In this document: piece after piece, positions 1 through 8,247 of the stretch | How the letters are laid out: the number at the start of each line of letters is the position of its first letter | How positions within the stretch are numbered: position 1 is the stretch's first letter | Source of the DNA: SHZL01 sp963708905 | Lineage (GTDB): Bacteria; Pseudomonadota; Gammaproteobacteria; Xanthomonadales; SZUA-36 | Assembly: GCA_963708905.1 (NCBI GenBank) | Contig: CAVPUV010000039.1 | Coordinates: 33,737-97,736 of the forward strand | Direction: 5' to 3' | Length of the DNA: 64,000 nt | The notes under the pieces: generated by a model | Seen by the model: only the letters and a program-made list of their open reading frames with translations | What the model was told of the DNA's origin: nothing | Database searches by the model: none | Position numbers and translations under genes: made by a program

Positions 1-240
1 CAGGTCAAGCAAATTTCCTACACCATTTACCTATGTTTATTCCAGTAGTTACCTGATGCTCAAGGTCGGGTCGCACTGCTGCCAGACTCGGTGATACACC
101 TTGCAGGAGAGGGTATATGAACCCACTTTGCTTCCAGGTACGGAAATCAAAACTATTTGTTCCTTAACCAGCTGAAAAAGATGGATTATCAAGCCTGAAT
201 ACTATATATTATTATAGTCTTTTGCAACCGGATATCCAGC
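1..240. other. Intergenic stretch before the HNH gene
   Basis: No supported gene lies here. An AT-rich patch near 190-220 contains a short imperfect palindrome at 201-218 (6-base arms ACTATA and TATAGT around TATTAT) and TATTAT-like elements that could form the promoter of the following gene, but no matching -35 box was convincing. Confidence 0.4.
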
Positions 241-1662
241 ATGAACCAGACCGCCACCTCGTCCGTTTTTGACCCCGCTTACAGCACCGCTGAAGCCGAA
301 CCCAAAGCCGCACCCAAAGCCGCACATTATGCCGACGATGAGGAACGTCAGCAGCACCGGCAGCATATCGAACACCTGGAAGATCAGATCACCGAACTGG
401 CGGCACACATCCATGCTGCCACCTATCGCCTGCTGGTGCTGATCCGCGAATACGATGCCTGCGACGGCTGGAGTGCGCCCGGTTTGCGCTCCTGCGCCCA
501 CTGGCTGAACTGGAAATGCGGTATTGACCTGGGCGCGGCGCGCGAAAAGGTGCGCGTGGCACATGCGCTGAAAGAATTACCCCGGATCAGCGCGATGTTC
601 CGCAAAGGGCGGGTGAGTTATTCCAAGGTCCGCGCCATGACGCGGGTGGCGACGCGCAAGAACGAGCGCTATTTGCTGATGATCGCGCGTTATGGCACCG
701 CGCATCACGTGGAGCGCGTGGTACGCAATTATCGCAAGGTCAAACGCAGCGAGGCACTGGCGTTGGAAAACACCCGTCATATGCAGCGCGAGCTGAGCTG
801 GTATGTCGATGATGAAGGTTACTGGGTGTTACGAGGCCGCTTTACTCCGGAACAGGGCGCGTTGATACAGAACGCTCTGGAACAGGCCATGGAGGAAGAT
901 TTTCAGGAGCAGAAAAACGTTGCCGCGGAAATTTCCCGTAACCAATGGGGAGAAGAAATACCGCCCAGATCCGAACCCATTGCTTTCCGCCGTGCCGATG
1001 CGCTGGCACGCGTGGCACAGGCTTATGGCGCTGCCCAGGAAAACACCTGTAGTGGGGGTGACCGTTTCCTGGTGCATGTGCATACCGATGTGGAAACCCT
1101 GAAAAGTGATGGAACAGGTGCACAGGCCGAACTCGAAAACTTTGGCCACGTTGCCGCGGAAACGTCGCGGCGTTTGGCCTGTGATGCCGGTGTGGTGCAC
1201 TGGCTGGATGATGCAGAGGGACAACCCTTGAGCGTGGGCCGCAAAACCCGCAGCATTCCCCCGGCCATCCGCCGTGCCTTGCAACGGCGCGATGGCGGAT
1301 GCCGCTTTCCTGGTTGTACCTGTTCGCGCTTTGTCGATGCCCACCACATCCGCCATTGGGCCGATGGCGGCGAGACCTCGCTGGAGAACCTGGCATTGCT
1401 GTGCCGTCGGCATCACCGGCTGGTGCATGAAGGAGGTTTTGCCATCCGTACATCAGCGCACGGCGCCATCGAATTCACCAACCCGGCTGGTGCGGTGATT
1501 CCGACCGGCCCGGACACCCGTTGCCGCGGAAACGTTATTTCCCTGTTCACCGCGCACGCGCAATCCGGTATCCACATCACACCCACAACCTCTCACAGCC
1601 AGTGGCTGGGCGAGAAAATGGATGATGAACTGGCAGTTCTGGGGATGTTGCAGCTGGAATAG
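241..1662 (+). CDS. DUF222 domain HNH endonuclease-like protein
   Basis: A 473-residue protein of the DUF222/13E12-repeat type with a C-terminal HNH nuclease fold. The DUF222 region covers roughly residues 45-300. The HNH part (about 350-395) shows paired cysteines in CRFPGC, the DAHHIRHW histidines, and LCRRHHRLVHEGG, as expected for a zinc-stabilised HNH (beta-beta-alpha metal) site. The family is common and often multicopy in bacterial genomes; its role is not settled, with mobile-element, restriction or repair functions all proposed. No intron or intein structure surrounds it. A 14-base motif (CGTTGCCGCGGAAA) occurs three times inside the gene, in two different reading frames. The next gene is a HicA toxin 32 bases downstream, so this is a small accessory patch. 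The family call is firm; the cellular role is unknown. Confidence 0.88.
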   Translation: MNQTATSSVFDPAYSTAEAEPKAAPKAAHYADDEERQQHRQHIEHLEDQITELAAHIHAATYRLLVLIREYDACDGWSAPGLRSCAHWLNWKCGIDLGAAREKVRVAHALKELPRISAMFRKGRVSYSKVRAMTRVATRKNERYLLMIARYGTAHHVERVVRNYRKVKRSEALALENTRHMQRELSWYVDDEGYWVLRGRFTPEQGALIQNALEQAMEEDFQEQKNVAAEISRNQWGEEIPPRSEPIAFRRADALARVAQAYGAAQENTCSGGDRFLVHVHTDVETLKSDGTGAQAELENFGHVAAETSRRLACDAGVVHWLDDAEGQPLSVGRKTRSIPPAIRRALQRRDGGCRFPGCTCSRFVDAHHIRHWADGGETSLENLALLCRRHHRLVHEGGFAIRTSAHGAIEFTNPAGAVIPTGPDTRCRGNVISLFTAHAQSGIHITPTTSHSQWLGEKMDDELAVLGMLQLE

Positions 1663-1667
1663 GCAGC

Positions 1668-1688
1668 ATGGTACCACTGTGGTACCAT
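1668..1688. promoter_or_regulatory. Perfect palindrome before hicA, candidate HicB operator
   Basis: Two 9-base arms (ATGGTACCA and TGGTACCAT) flank a 3-base centre, 6 bases upstream of the chosen hicA start. HicB antitoxins with ribbon-helix-helix C-termini repress their own operons by binding such inverted repeats. The link to HicB is inference from position and symmetry. Confidence 0.55.
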
Positions 1689-1694
1689 TTATGG

Positions 1695-1898
1695 ATGCCG
1701 CCCAGGATAAGGGATCTGATAAGCGAACTGGTGTCTGTGGGCTTCCGGAACAGAGGCGGGAAGGGTAGTCATCGCAATTTCAGACATCCCAAAGGGGTAA
1801 ATATTGTTATCAGTGGTAAACCCGGGGACGATGCAAAGCACTATCAGATCAGAGAGGTGAAAAGGGCAATTGAGCTGGTATCCGATGAAGAAGCGTAA
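1695..1898 (+). CDS. hicA: HicA-type mRNA interferase toxin
   Basis: A 67-residue protein of the HicA family, which has a double-stranded-RNA-binding-like fold and cuts mRNA on the ribosome until bound by HicB. It shows the family pattern: an N-terminal helix ending in GF, then GGKGSHRNFRHP with the catalytic-type histidine near residue 26, then a VVIS-like strand (VNIVISG) and a final helix. The ATG at 1695 was chosen because an upstream in-frame ATG at 1668 would lie inside the palindrome and add nine residues absent from the family. The end overlaps the start of the HicB gene by 14 bases, the usual translational coupling of toxin and antitoxin. It is probably autoregulated through the palindrome just upstream. 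Confidence 0.88.
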   Translation: MPPRIRDLISELVSVGFRNRGGKGSHRNFRHPKGVNIVISGKPGDDAKHYQIREVKRAIELVSDEEA

Positions 1899-2223
1899 TC
1901 AGTTCTTGAAAGTCGTTGAATGGTCGGAAGAGGACCAATGTTTTATTGGCCGTATTCCCGGTCTCGCTTTGGGTGGGGTCCATGGCAAGAATGAGAAGAA
2001 AGTCTACGAACAACTCTGTGACCTGGTCGATGAATGGATAAAAATCTACCAGGAAGACGGCATGCCGATGCCGCCCGCGACTGCGGGAAAGCACTATTCC
2101 GGGAAATTCAATCTACGAGTCGGTGAAGAGCTGCATGAACGGCTCACCATTGAGTCGATGAAAGTCAGTGAAAGCCTCAATAGCTACTGCGTGAAAGTGC
2201 TCAAAGATCAGGTGGGATGGTAA
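1885..2223 (+). CDS. hicB: HicB-type antitoxin
   Basis: A 112-residue antitoxin expected to bind and neutralise HicA and to repress the operon. The N-terminal half (about 1-60) has the HicB partial RNase-H-like pattern (FLKVVEWSEEDQCFIGRIPGL, abridged here to FIGRIPGL). The C-terminal half (about 75-110), with GKFNLRVGEELHERL and SLNSYCVKVL, resembles a ribbon-helix-helix DNA-binding domain of the Arc/MetJ sort. A TTG start at 1870 is possible, but the ATG at 1885 fits family length better and still overlaps hicA. No other system is adjacent, so this is a stand-alone toxin-antitoxin pair beside an HNH gene. Confidence 0.85.
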   Translation: MKKRNQFLKVVEWSEEDQCFIGRIPGLALGGVHGKNEKKVYEQLCDLVDEWIKIYQEDGMPMPPATAGKHYSGKFNLRVGEELHERLTIESMKVSESLNSYCVKVLKDQVGW

Positions 2224-2336
2224 GACATCGCCATATTGGGGTGAAGTAGTGCGCGGTCTGAGGCCTGCCTCGGCGACTGCGGCCCCTCATTCGGGATACA
2301 ATCTGAATTTCGCACCCCGCAAAAAAGGAAATTGAC

Positions 2337-2891
2337 ATGATCAAACATACATTGGGAACACGGTTCACTGCATTCGTTACTTGCCTGGCAATGCTGACGG
2401 CATTGGCGCTGGCCGGCTGCGCCGCGGCTCCATCCAACAACGTGCGCATCACCGATGCGCGGGCTTCGCTGGTGCGCTTCGTCGATCGCGACCCCGGCTT
2501 GCAGGCCTGGGTGGATAATGCGTATGGCTACGCGGTATTTCCCAGCGTGGGCAAGGGTGGTTTCTGGGTTGGCGGTTCCTACGGCCACGGCATCGTATTC
2601 GAACTCGGCGAGCCGATCGGAAGCACGCGCATCATCCAGGGCACGTTGGGCGCCCAGATCGGCGCGCAGAGCTTCGCCCAGGTCATTTTTTTCGAGGACG
2701 AGGTCGCATTGCGCAACTTCCAGCGCGGCAATTTTGAGTTATCCGCCCAGGCCACGGCAGTCGTGGTGACGGCGGGTGCCGCCGCCACTACCAGTTATGA
2801 TGGCGGTGTGGCCGCGTTTATCATGGCCAAGGGCGGACTGATGGTAGAGGCCTCGGTCGGAGGGCAGAAATTCACCTACGAGGCGCTTTGA
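2337..2891 (+). CDS. SYLF/Ysc84 domain lipoprotein
   Basis: A 184-residue predicted lipoprotein. The N-terminus is a lipoprotein signal with lipobox LALAGC (cysteine at about residue 28). The rest is a SYLF (Ysc84) domain: an early AVFPSVGKGGFWVGGSYG segment, a central IGAQSFAQVIFF strand and a C-terminal GGLMVEASVGGQKF, all typical of bacterial YSC84-like lipoproteins. Homologous eukaryotic SYLF domains bind phosphoinositides; the bacterial role is poorly defined and likely periplasmic or outer-membrane associated. A spacing of 113 bases from hicB and a GGAAATTGAC sequence before the ATG suggest its own transcription unit. The following permease starts very close downstream on the same strand. 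Confidence 0.87.
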   Translation: MIKHTLGTRFTAFVTCLAMLTALALAGCAAAPSNNVRITDARASLVRFVDRDPGLQAWVDNAYGYAVFPSVGKGGFWVGGSYGHGIVFELGEPIGSTRIIQGTLGAQIGAQSFAQVIFFEDEVALRNFQRGNFELSAQATAVVVTAGAAATTSYDGGVAAFIMAKGGLMVEASVGGQKFTYEAL

Positions 2892-2969
2892 CCTCCATCC
2901 GTCAAACGGTTGCCGGAGAAATAATGCAAGCCGTCCGACGAGGTTGAAAATGCCCGTCGGCCGTCGATT

Positions 2970-4169
2970 GTGGGCGGCATCGCCATTATCGCCGGCACCG
3001 CCATTGGCGCTGGCATGTTCTCGCTTCCGGTTGTTTCCGCCGGCATGGGTTTTTTCTGGTCGTTGCTGTGCCTGTTGCTGACCTGGTTTTGCATGTTGCA
3101 CGCGGGGTTGTTCATTCTGGAAACAAACCTGAATTTCCCGCCCGGTTCGAGCTTCGACACCTTCATAGGCCAGACGCTAGGCCCGCTCTGGAACCTGCTG
3201 AACAATCTCACGCTGGTCTTTGTGCTGTATATCCTTTGTTACGCCTTCATCAGTGGCGGCGGTTCAATCGTTGCGCAAACACTGCAGGCAGCACTTGGCC
3301 TGGAACTTTCTTCGATGATTTCGGGTTTGCTTTTTTCCTCGCTCATCGCCCTGGTCGTGTGGTTGGGGACCGCCGTGGTGAGCCGCATCACAGCCATCAT
3401 CATTGGCGGCATGGTGATCAGCTTCGCACTGTCCATCGCGCAGTTGGTCTCAGGGATAAAACCCGCATTGCTGCTGGATGTGCAGCCGAATTATCTGGTT
3501 TATTCTTTTGCCGCTCTGCCGGTTTATCTGACCTCTTTCGGTTTTCACGGCATCGTTCCAAGTCTGGTGAAGTTTTATGGCAAGGATCCCGCAAGGATCG
3601 GAAAGTGTCTGCTTTACGGGACTTTGTTATCGCTGATCGCATACACGGTTTGGCAAGCGATTACACTGGGTCAGATACCGCGGGAAGAGTTCAGACCCAT
3701 CATCGCCCAAGGCGGCAATATCGGCCCCATGGTTGCCGCCATCAGCAGTCATCATAAGAGCGGGATGGTGCTGGTGCTGCTGAATACCTTTGCCAATCTT
3801 GCCGTCATCTCGTCGTTTCTCGGTGGCGCCCTCGGTTTGTTTGACTACACCGCCGATAAATTCAACTTCAGGGATGATCGCTTCGGACGCCTGCAATCCA
3901 CTGCCGTCACCTTTCTCCCGCCGACCATTGCCAGCATGTTTTTCCCCAACGGGTTTATCTTCGCCATCGGCTTTGCCGGCCTGTTTTCAACCGCCTTTAC
4001 CATCTTTATCCCGGCCATGGCGGCACAAGTCAGCCGCAGAAAGCTCGGAAATCCTTTGTTCCGGGTATGGGGTGGCAATGGCCTGATCTACTTCATGTTC
4101 GCTTACGGCGCACTGATCGCGATATGTCATCTGCTGGCGTCAGCGGGATGGCTGCCGGTGTTCGGATGA
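2970..4169 (+). CDS. Mtr/TyrP-type aromatic amino acid permease, start disrupted
   Basis: A multi-pass inner-membrane protein of the HAAAP family (tryptophan/tyrosine:proton symporters). The opening GGIAIIAGTAIGAGMFSLPV and the following TWFCMLHAGLFILETNLN closely match E. coli Mtr, and about eleven hydrophobic segments follow over 399 residues. Substrate is inferred as an aromatic amino acid. The start is a problem. Homology extends upstream of the GTG at 2970 (in-frame residues ARRPSIV), but no start codon exists in that frame before a stop at 2922. An ATG at 2924 with a good GGAG site (2915-2918) is in the wrong frame. Removing one base after that ATG would give MKPSDEVENARRPSIVGG, a credible N-terminus. 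The coordinates are therefore minimal; a one-base insertion or sequencing error is likely. Confidence 0.8.
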   Translation: MGGIAIIAGTAIGAGMFSLPVVSAGMGFFWSLLCLLLTWFCMLHAGLFILETNLNFPPGSSFDTFIGQTLGPLWNLLNNLTLVFVLYILCYAFISGGGSIVAQTLQAALGLELSSMISGLLFSSLIALVVWLGTAVVSRITAIIIGGMVISFALSIAQLVSGIKPALLLDVQPNYLVYSFAALPVYLTSFGFHGIVPSLVKFYGKDPARIGKCLLYGTLLSLIAYTVWQAITLGQIPREEFRPIIAQGGNIGPMVAAISSHHKSGMVLVLLNTFANLAVISSFLGGALGLFDYTADKFNFRDDRFGRLQSTAVTFLPPTIASMFFPNGFIFAIGFAGLFSTAFTIFIPAMAAQVSRRKLGNPLFRVWGGNGLIYFMFAYGALIAICHLLASAGWLPVFG

Positions 4170-4176
4170 TGCTCCT

Positions 4177-5142
4177 TCAGGCCCGGTTTTGAGGAAAAGC
4201 CAGCACGGCATCGATGGCGTCCAGGTCCACGAGCCGCATCAGCAGACGATCCACGCCCAAAGCCACGCCGGCACATTCCGGCAGGCCGTGTCGCAGGGCT
4301 TCGATCAGACGGTAATCGATGGCTACGGCTTCCTCGCCACGAATGCTGCGCAGGCGGTTATCCCTCTCAAATCTTTGCAATTGTTCCGTGGCATCGGCCA
4401 ACTCCTGGTAACCATTGGCCAGCTCTGCCTGGCCCAGATAAACCTCGAATCGCTCCGCCACGGCCGGTGCGTCATTACGAATGCGGGCGAGGGCTGCCTG
4501 CTCGGGCGGAAAATCAAATACCACCGTGATGGATTCGATATCCAGTGCCGGCTGGATGATGTGCGTGAGCATCAGATCCTGCCATTGGTGCTGGTCCAGC
4601 GGACCCGCATGTATGTTTCGTTCCTGCGCGTGCATGGCCCATTCCGACTCATCGGCCGCAAATGGGTCAAGCCCGGTGTGCTGCAAAAACAGGTCACGGT
4701 AGCTGTGGCGTTCCACTTTCCATGAATCAAATCTTCCGCCGGCGCAGTGCTTGACCAGTGCAATGACTTCATCGGCCAGCTGCAGGTAATTCCATCCCCG
4801 GTGATACCACTCCAGCAGGGTGAATTCCGGGTTGTGCCAGGATCCGGATTCACCGGCGCGGAATACCCGTCCCATTTCGTAGATATCGGTCAGCCCCGCG
4901 GCCAGCAGTCTTTTCATCGGATATTCCGGTGAAGTACGCAGAAATCGCGGCGGCGAAGAGTCGGTGCGCATGCCGGCAATATTGGGATCGGTATTGCCGG
5001 CCAGGGACAGGATCGCCGTTTCCACTTCCAGCACCTTGCGGGCGGCAAAGAAGGAGCGGATATCCGCCAGCAGTTGCGCCCGGGCCTCAAGCGCCAGGCG
5101 TGAAGCTGCAGGCCGCCATTCAGTAGTATCAGGCTGGTGCAT
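4177..5142 (-). CDS. epmA: EF-P (R)-beta-lysine ligase EpmA
   Basis: A 321-residue class II lysyl-tRNA-synthetase-like enzyme without the anticodon-binding domain. EpmA (PoxA/GenX) attaches (R)-beta-lysine to a lysine of elongation factor P so that EF-P can relieve ribosome stalling at polyproline. Motif 2 is visible as FRAGESGSWHNPEF followed by LLEWY, and motif 3 as GVALGVDRLLMRL near the C-terminus. The length is typical for EpmA. The start overlaps the end of ppx by 14 bases, so the two are translationally coupled, and the upstream porin lies on the same strand. This makes epmA the last gene of a unit headed by a Pho-box-like element. Neither efp nor epmB lies in the window. Confidence 0.93.
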   Translation of the reverse strand: MHQPDTTEWRPAASRLALEARAQLLADIRSFFAARKVLEVETAILSLAGNTDPNIAGMRTDSSPPRFLRTSPEYPMKRLLAAGLTDIYEMGRVFRAGESGSWHNPEFTLLEWYHRGWNYLQLADEVIALVKHCAGGRFDSWKVERHSYRDLFLQHTGLDPFAADESEWAMHAQERNIHAGPLDQHQWQDLMLTHIIQPALDIESITVVFDFPPEQAALARIRNDAPAVAERFEVYLGQAELANGYQELADATEQLQRFERDNRLRSIRGEEAVAIDYRLIEALRHGLPECAGVALGVDRLLMRLVDLDAIDAVLAFPQNRA

Positions 5143-6652
5143 CAGAGCCGCCCTGTTCAGCGATGCTGAGCTGCAATCCCATCAGGCGCAATTGCTGCAT
5201 TTCCAGGTGCAGGTCAGCCAGGGTGAGCGGGTGTGTTTGCAGCCACTCCGCCGGGAAAACAACGCTGATCTCATGGTCTGCCGCGTTCAGCCTGAACGCG
5301 GGAATGGCCAGGTCATCCCGCGAGCGGCACAGGATGCAGGCAAAGCGCAAACAAAAAAGGGTGAAACGCAATGGCTCGTGCATCCGGTTTGGCAGCGGGC
5401 GGGCAAAGTCCCGTGGAATCACACGCCGGTGATGTCGCACCAGCGCCGCCAGGAACTGCTGTTCCTGCAGAGTAAACCCTGCCATGTCGGAATGTTGCAC
5501 CAGGTAGCCGGAATGCTCCTGGTAGTGGCTGTGGGCTATGCTCAGGCCTGCTTCATGAAGATCAGCGGCCCAATGGAGCAATTGCCGGTGAGCGGGTTTG
5601 AGAAAGGCGGCATCCTGGATCTGGTGGAAGGCGTCCAGTGCTATTTTGCGCACCCGCTCCACCTGTACCCGGTCCACGCCATGGCGGGCTTTAAACGCTT
5701 GAATGGTATTTTCCCGTGGGTCACGATTCTCGATGCGACCCAGAAGATCATGCAATACGCCTTCGCGCAAAGCGTAAGGAGAAGTCTTGAGGTTTTCCAG
5801 CTCAAACACACTGAAACAGGCGCTGAGTATGGCAAGGCCGCCGACCAGCACTTGCTGCCGGTCCTCTGCCAGGCCCGGTAGCTGTACGTCTTCTATGGTT
5901 TTGAAGCTCAGGAGTTTGTCCCGCAGACGGGTGATCGCGGCCGCATCGATGTCTTTTTCCACCCAGCCCATCTGGCGGCATATCCCGGCAACAGCCAGCA
6001 CGGTTCCAGAAGCGCCAATGACGGTCTGCCAACCGGCTGCAAGATACTGCGTGCGCAACTCCTGCAGATCGGCCAGCACACAGTCGAGCGCCCTGGACCA
6101 GCGTTTTTCCGTGAGCCGGCCATCGGCGAAAAACCTCCGTGTGAGTGAAACACAACCGTGCTGCACGCTTTCCATTTCGATGGGTTCCAGGCCTTCGCCA
6201 ACCACGACCTCGGTACTGCCGCCGCCGATATCGATCACCAGCCTGCGTTCCTCGTGGCCCGATACACCTTGCGACACACCCAGATAAATCAGGCGTGCCT
6301 CCTCCCGGCCGCCGATGATGTCAATGCTGCAGGAAAGACCGGTTTCGGCCACCAGCAGAAACGCATTGGCGTTTTTCAGCCGGCGGAATGTCTGCGTCCC
6401 GACGGCCCGCATATTGTCGCTGGGGATGCCACGCAAGCGCTGGCCGAAACGCGCCAGGCAAGCCAGCGCTCTGCGCTGGGTGTCCTGATCGAGCTTACCC
6501 TCCCGGTCCAGACCGCCGCCCAGGCACACTACCTCCCGGATGCGGTCAATGACCCGCAACTCGCCATATTCCCGGCGCGCCACCAGCAGATGAAAACTGT
6601 TGCTGCCGAGGTCAATGGCAGCGTAGGTATCGGAACGCTCAGGCGCTGTCAT
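5129..6652 (-). CDS. ppx: Exopolyphosphatase
   Basis: A 507-residue Ppx/GppA-family enzyme that removes terminal phosphate from long-chain polyphosphate. The N-terminal ASKHA-type ATPase fold has AAIDLGSNSFHLLVAR (about 11-26) and VIDIGGGSTEVVVGEG, both phosphate-binding loops. The C-terminal HD-like domain is present (AADLHEAGLSIAHSHYQEHS), and the full length of about 500 residues favours Ppx/GppA over short forms. GppA (pppGpp phosphohydrolase) cannot be fully excluded by sequence alone. The gene begins 33 bases after the porin stop and overlaps epmA. With phoBR and pstS nearby, the setting supports a phosphate-store role. Confidence 0.92.
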   Translation of the reverse strand: MTAPERSDTYAAIDLGSNSFHLLVARREYGELRVIDRIREVVCLGGGLDREGKLDQDTQRRALACLARFGQRLRGIPSDNMRAVGTQTFRRLKNANAFLLVAETGLSCSIDIIGGREEARLIYLGVSQGVSGHEERRLVIDIGGGSTEVVVGEGLEPIEMESVQHGCVSLTRRFFADGRLTEKRWSRALDCVLADLQELRTQYLAAGWQTVIGASGTVLAVAGICRQMGWVEKDIDAAAITRLRDKLLSFKTIEDVQLPGLAEDRQQVLVGGLAILSACFSVFELENLKTSPYALREGVLHDLLGRIENRDPRENTIQAFKARHGVDRVQVERVRKIALDAFHQIQDAAFLKPAHRQLLHWAADLHEAGLSIAHSHYQEHSGYLVQHSDMAGFTLQEQQFLAALVRHHRRVIPRDFARPLPNRMHEPLRFTLFCLRFACILCRSRDDLAIPAFRLNAADHEISVVFPAEWLQTHPLTLADLHLEMQQLRLMGLQLSIAEQGGSDAPA

Positions 6653-6685
6653 GCCCGCAATTCTAGTACTAGGCCAGCTCCCTGA

Positions 6686-7969
6686 CTATTTGAACTTGAA
6701 GTTCAGGTCGAGCTGTAGGCGGTTGAAATCCTGTGGATTGCCGGATGCCAGATCGATCTTGTTGAGGAAATAAGTGGCCTGGAAATTCCAGTTGTCGTGG
6801 AAGGCATAGGTGGCGCCGAAAATCGAACCCTTGGCATCCGTGCCGCCGTCGCCAAAATCAGAATCGGCCAGCAGACCCAGCACCGCATCCGCCTCCAGCT
6901 TCCGGTAGGCATAGGAAAGGTCCCAGGTCCCGCGGGACTTTGCCTTGCCGTATTTGAGCCCCAGGGTGTAGCCCTTGTTGTCATCATCCGCATCCTGATT
7001 TTCAACATAATTGCCGAAGACTCTACCCGGGCGTCCGAATGCATCGAAGGCAAGTTCGGCAAATGCCTCTACTTCCTGGTAATCGAACAGATAGGTCTGG
7101 CCGGCCGCATCAAAGCTGTTGCTGGCAAAGTCCCCGTTACTGAAAAAAGCTCGTTTGCCCGCCGTATCGAACTGGTAATAGCCGGCACCGGCAGTCACTG
7201 AGGCGTGGTCGCCCAGCGGCAATTTCACACCTGCCTGAAAGCCGTAGGAAAATTCCTTTTGTTGTTTGTTGCTGTCGCTTTCCAGCCAGGTGCCGAGACC
7301 GACCGCGAAAAATGTACCGTTGTTGTACAGCAGGGATGCTCCCTCGGGTCTCCAGTCAGCATCCCAAAGCAGGCCAGTGTCGCCTGCGCGATATAATTGG
7401 TTATTGAATTTGCCACCCACCAGCAAGGCATTGGTCAACCCCGACCATTGGACATAGGCCAGATCCAGATTGATTTGTTTGCTGGATCCACCGCCACCCA
7501 GTGTCTGGTTGGTGGAAACGGGATCATCGTTGCCGCTGGCGAGGCCGAATCCAAGCTGCAAATCATCGGCCACGTCCGCTTCCAGCAGGAAACGCGAGCG
7601 TATGCGGTTGCGATTGCGATCGATGCTGGCGTCGAAGTTTTCATAGCGATAGCGAAAATCACCTGACCAGCGCATGCGTTCGGTCCAGGCAACGGCGGTC
7701 ATTTTCTCATCCACCCGGGTGGCAATGGCCTGGTCGATTTTCTCATCGAGTACGCGCTCGTCGAGTATGCGCTCATCGGGCGCAGTGCTCGAGGTGGACG
7801 CCGGGGCGGCCTGCACGGTCTGCCTGGAATTCTCCAGTTGATCGAGCCGTTGCGACAACAGGCGGATCTGTTCGCGTAAAGCCTGTACTTCTTCATCACT
7901 GACCTCTGCCTGCAAGACAGGGGAGGATACGACCAGTATCAACCCGAACAGGACCATGTAATTTTTCAT
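6686..7969 (-). CDS. Outer-membrane putative porin, Pho-regulated
   Basis: A 427-residue outer-membrane protein. It has an N-terminal signal peptide (cleavage likely after VLQA near residue 21), a short coiled coil at about 24-50 (EEVQALREQIRLLSQRLDQL), a linker, then a beta barrel beginning near WSGDFRYRYENF with alternating aromatic strands and ending in FKFK. This architecture matches the putative porin family in which a periplasmic coiled coil precedes a 16-strand-type barrel. A Pho-box-like direct repeat lies 115 bases upstream, so phosphate or another anion is the probable cargo (inference). Ppx and EpmA follow on the same strand with short spacing, giving a likely porin-ppx-epmA operon. 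Confidence 0.85.
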   Translation of the reverse strand: MKNYMVLFGLILVVSSPVLQAEVSDEEVQALREQIRLLSQRLDQLENSRQTVQAAPASTSSTAPDERILDERVLDEKIDQAIATRVDEKMTAVAWTERMRWSGDFRYRYENFDASIDRNRNRIRSRFLLEADVADDLQLGFGLASGNDDPVSTNQTLGGGGSSKQINLDLAYVQWSGLTNALLVGGKFNNQLYRAGDTGLLWDADWRPEGASLLYNNGTFFAVGLGTWLESDSNKQQKEFSYGFQAGVKLPLGDHASVTAGAGYYQFDTAGKRAFFSNGDFASNSFDAAGQTYLFDYQEVEAFAELAFDAFGRPGRVFGNYVENQDADDDNKGYTLGLKYGKAKSRGTWDLSYAYRKLEADAVLGLLADSDFGDGGTDAKGSIFGATYAFHDNWNFQATYFLNKIDLASGNPQDFNRLQLDLNFKFK

Positions 7970-8083
7970 TGTTCAATCTCCAACAAGGTGGATTTTTGTG
8001 GCAGATCGCAGATCGTATGTGCCTGTGATCGACCGACAGTTTTCTTTTGCCAGCGCTAAAACCGGGGTAGTTTATTGCGATTG

Positions 8084-8102
8084 TGTGACAGTTATGTGAC
8101 GG
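8084..8102 (-). promoter_or_regulatory. Pho box upstream of porin-ppx-epmA
   Basis: Read on the minus strand the 19 bases are CCGTCACATAACTGTCACA, close to the PhoB consensus of two CTGTCAT-type 7-mers with a 4-base spacer. A weak -10 (TAAACT) lies about 13 bases further on. The presence of phoB in the window supports the call. Confidence 0.72.
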
Positions 8103-8191
8103 CAGTACTACGATATTGAAATGTAGCATTGGATTTGTGACAGAGTGAAACAGAGCAGCAGAATGTGCCTTGGAGCTTCATGGTCGAAAGC

Positions 8192-8216
8192 AAAAAAAGC
8201 CCGGCATAAACCGGGC
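8192..8216 (-). terminator. Rho-independent terminator after pstS
   Basis: On the minus strand GCCCGG, a short loop and CCGGGC are followed by seven T residues. It sits about 30 bases beyond the pstS stop and separates pstS from the porin unit. Confidence 0.85.
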
Positions 8217-8247
8217 CAGTGTCGAGCGAGATTAAATACTTCCCGCG

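Noticed and set aside
201..218. AT-rich palindrome ACTATA-TATTAT-TATAGT as an operator
   Set aside because: Short and expected by chance in AT-rich promoter DNA; no nearby regulator.
241..1662. HNH gene as a homing endonuclease in an intron or intein
   Set aside because: It is a free-standing DUF222 gene; no split host gene or splicing signals surround it.
2924..2970. Programmed +1 frameshift at GGT-TGA joining the 7-codon frame to the permease
   Set aside because: The frame arithmetic works and recalls prfB, but GGU cannot re-pair well after slipping and no stimulatory site is seen. An indel is simpler.
4964..5881. 305-codon plus-strand frame opposite epmA and ppx
   Set aside because: Antisense shadow of two recognised genes.
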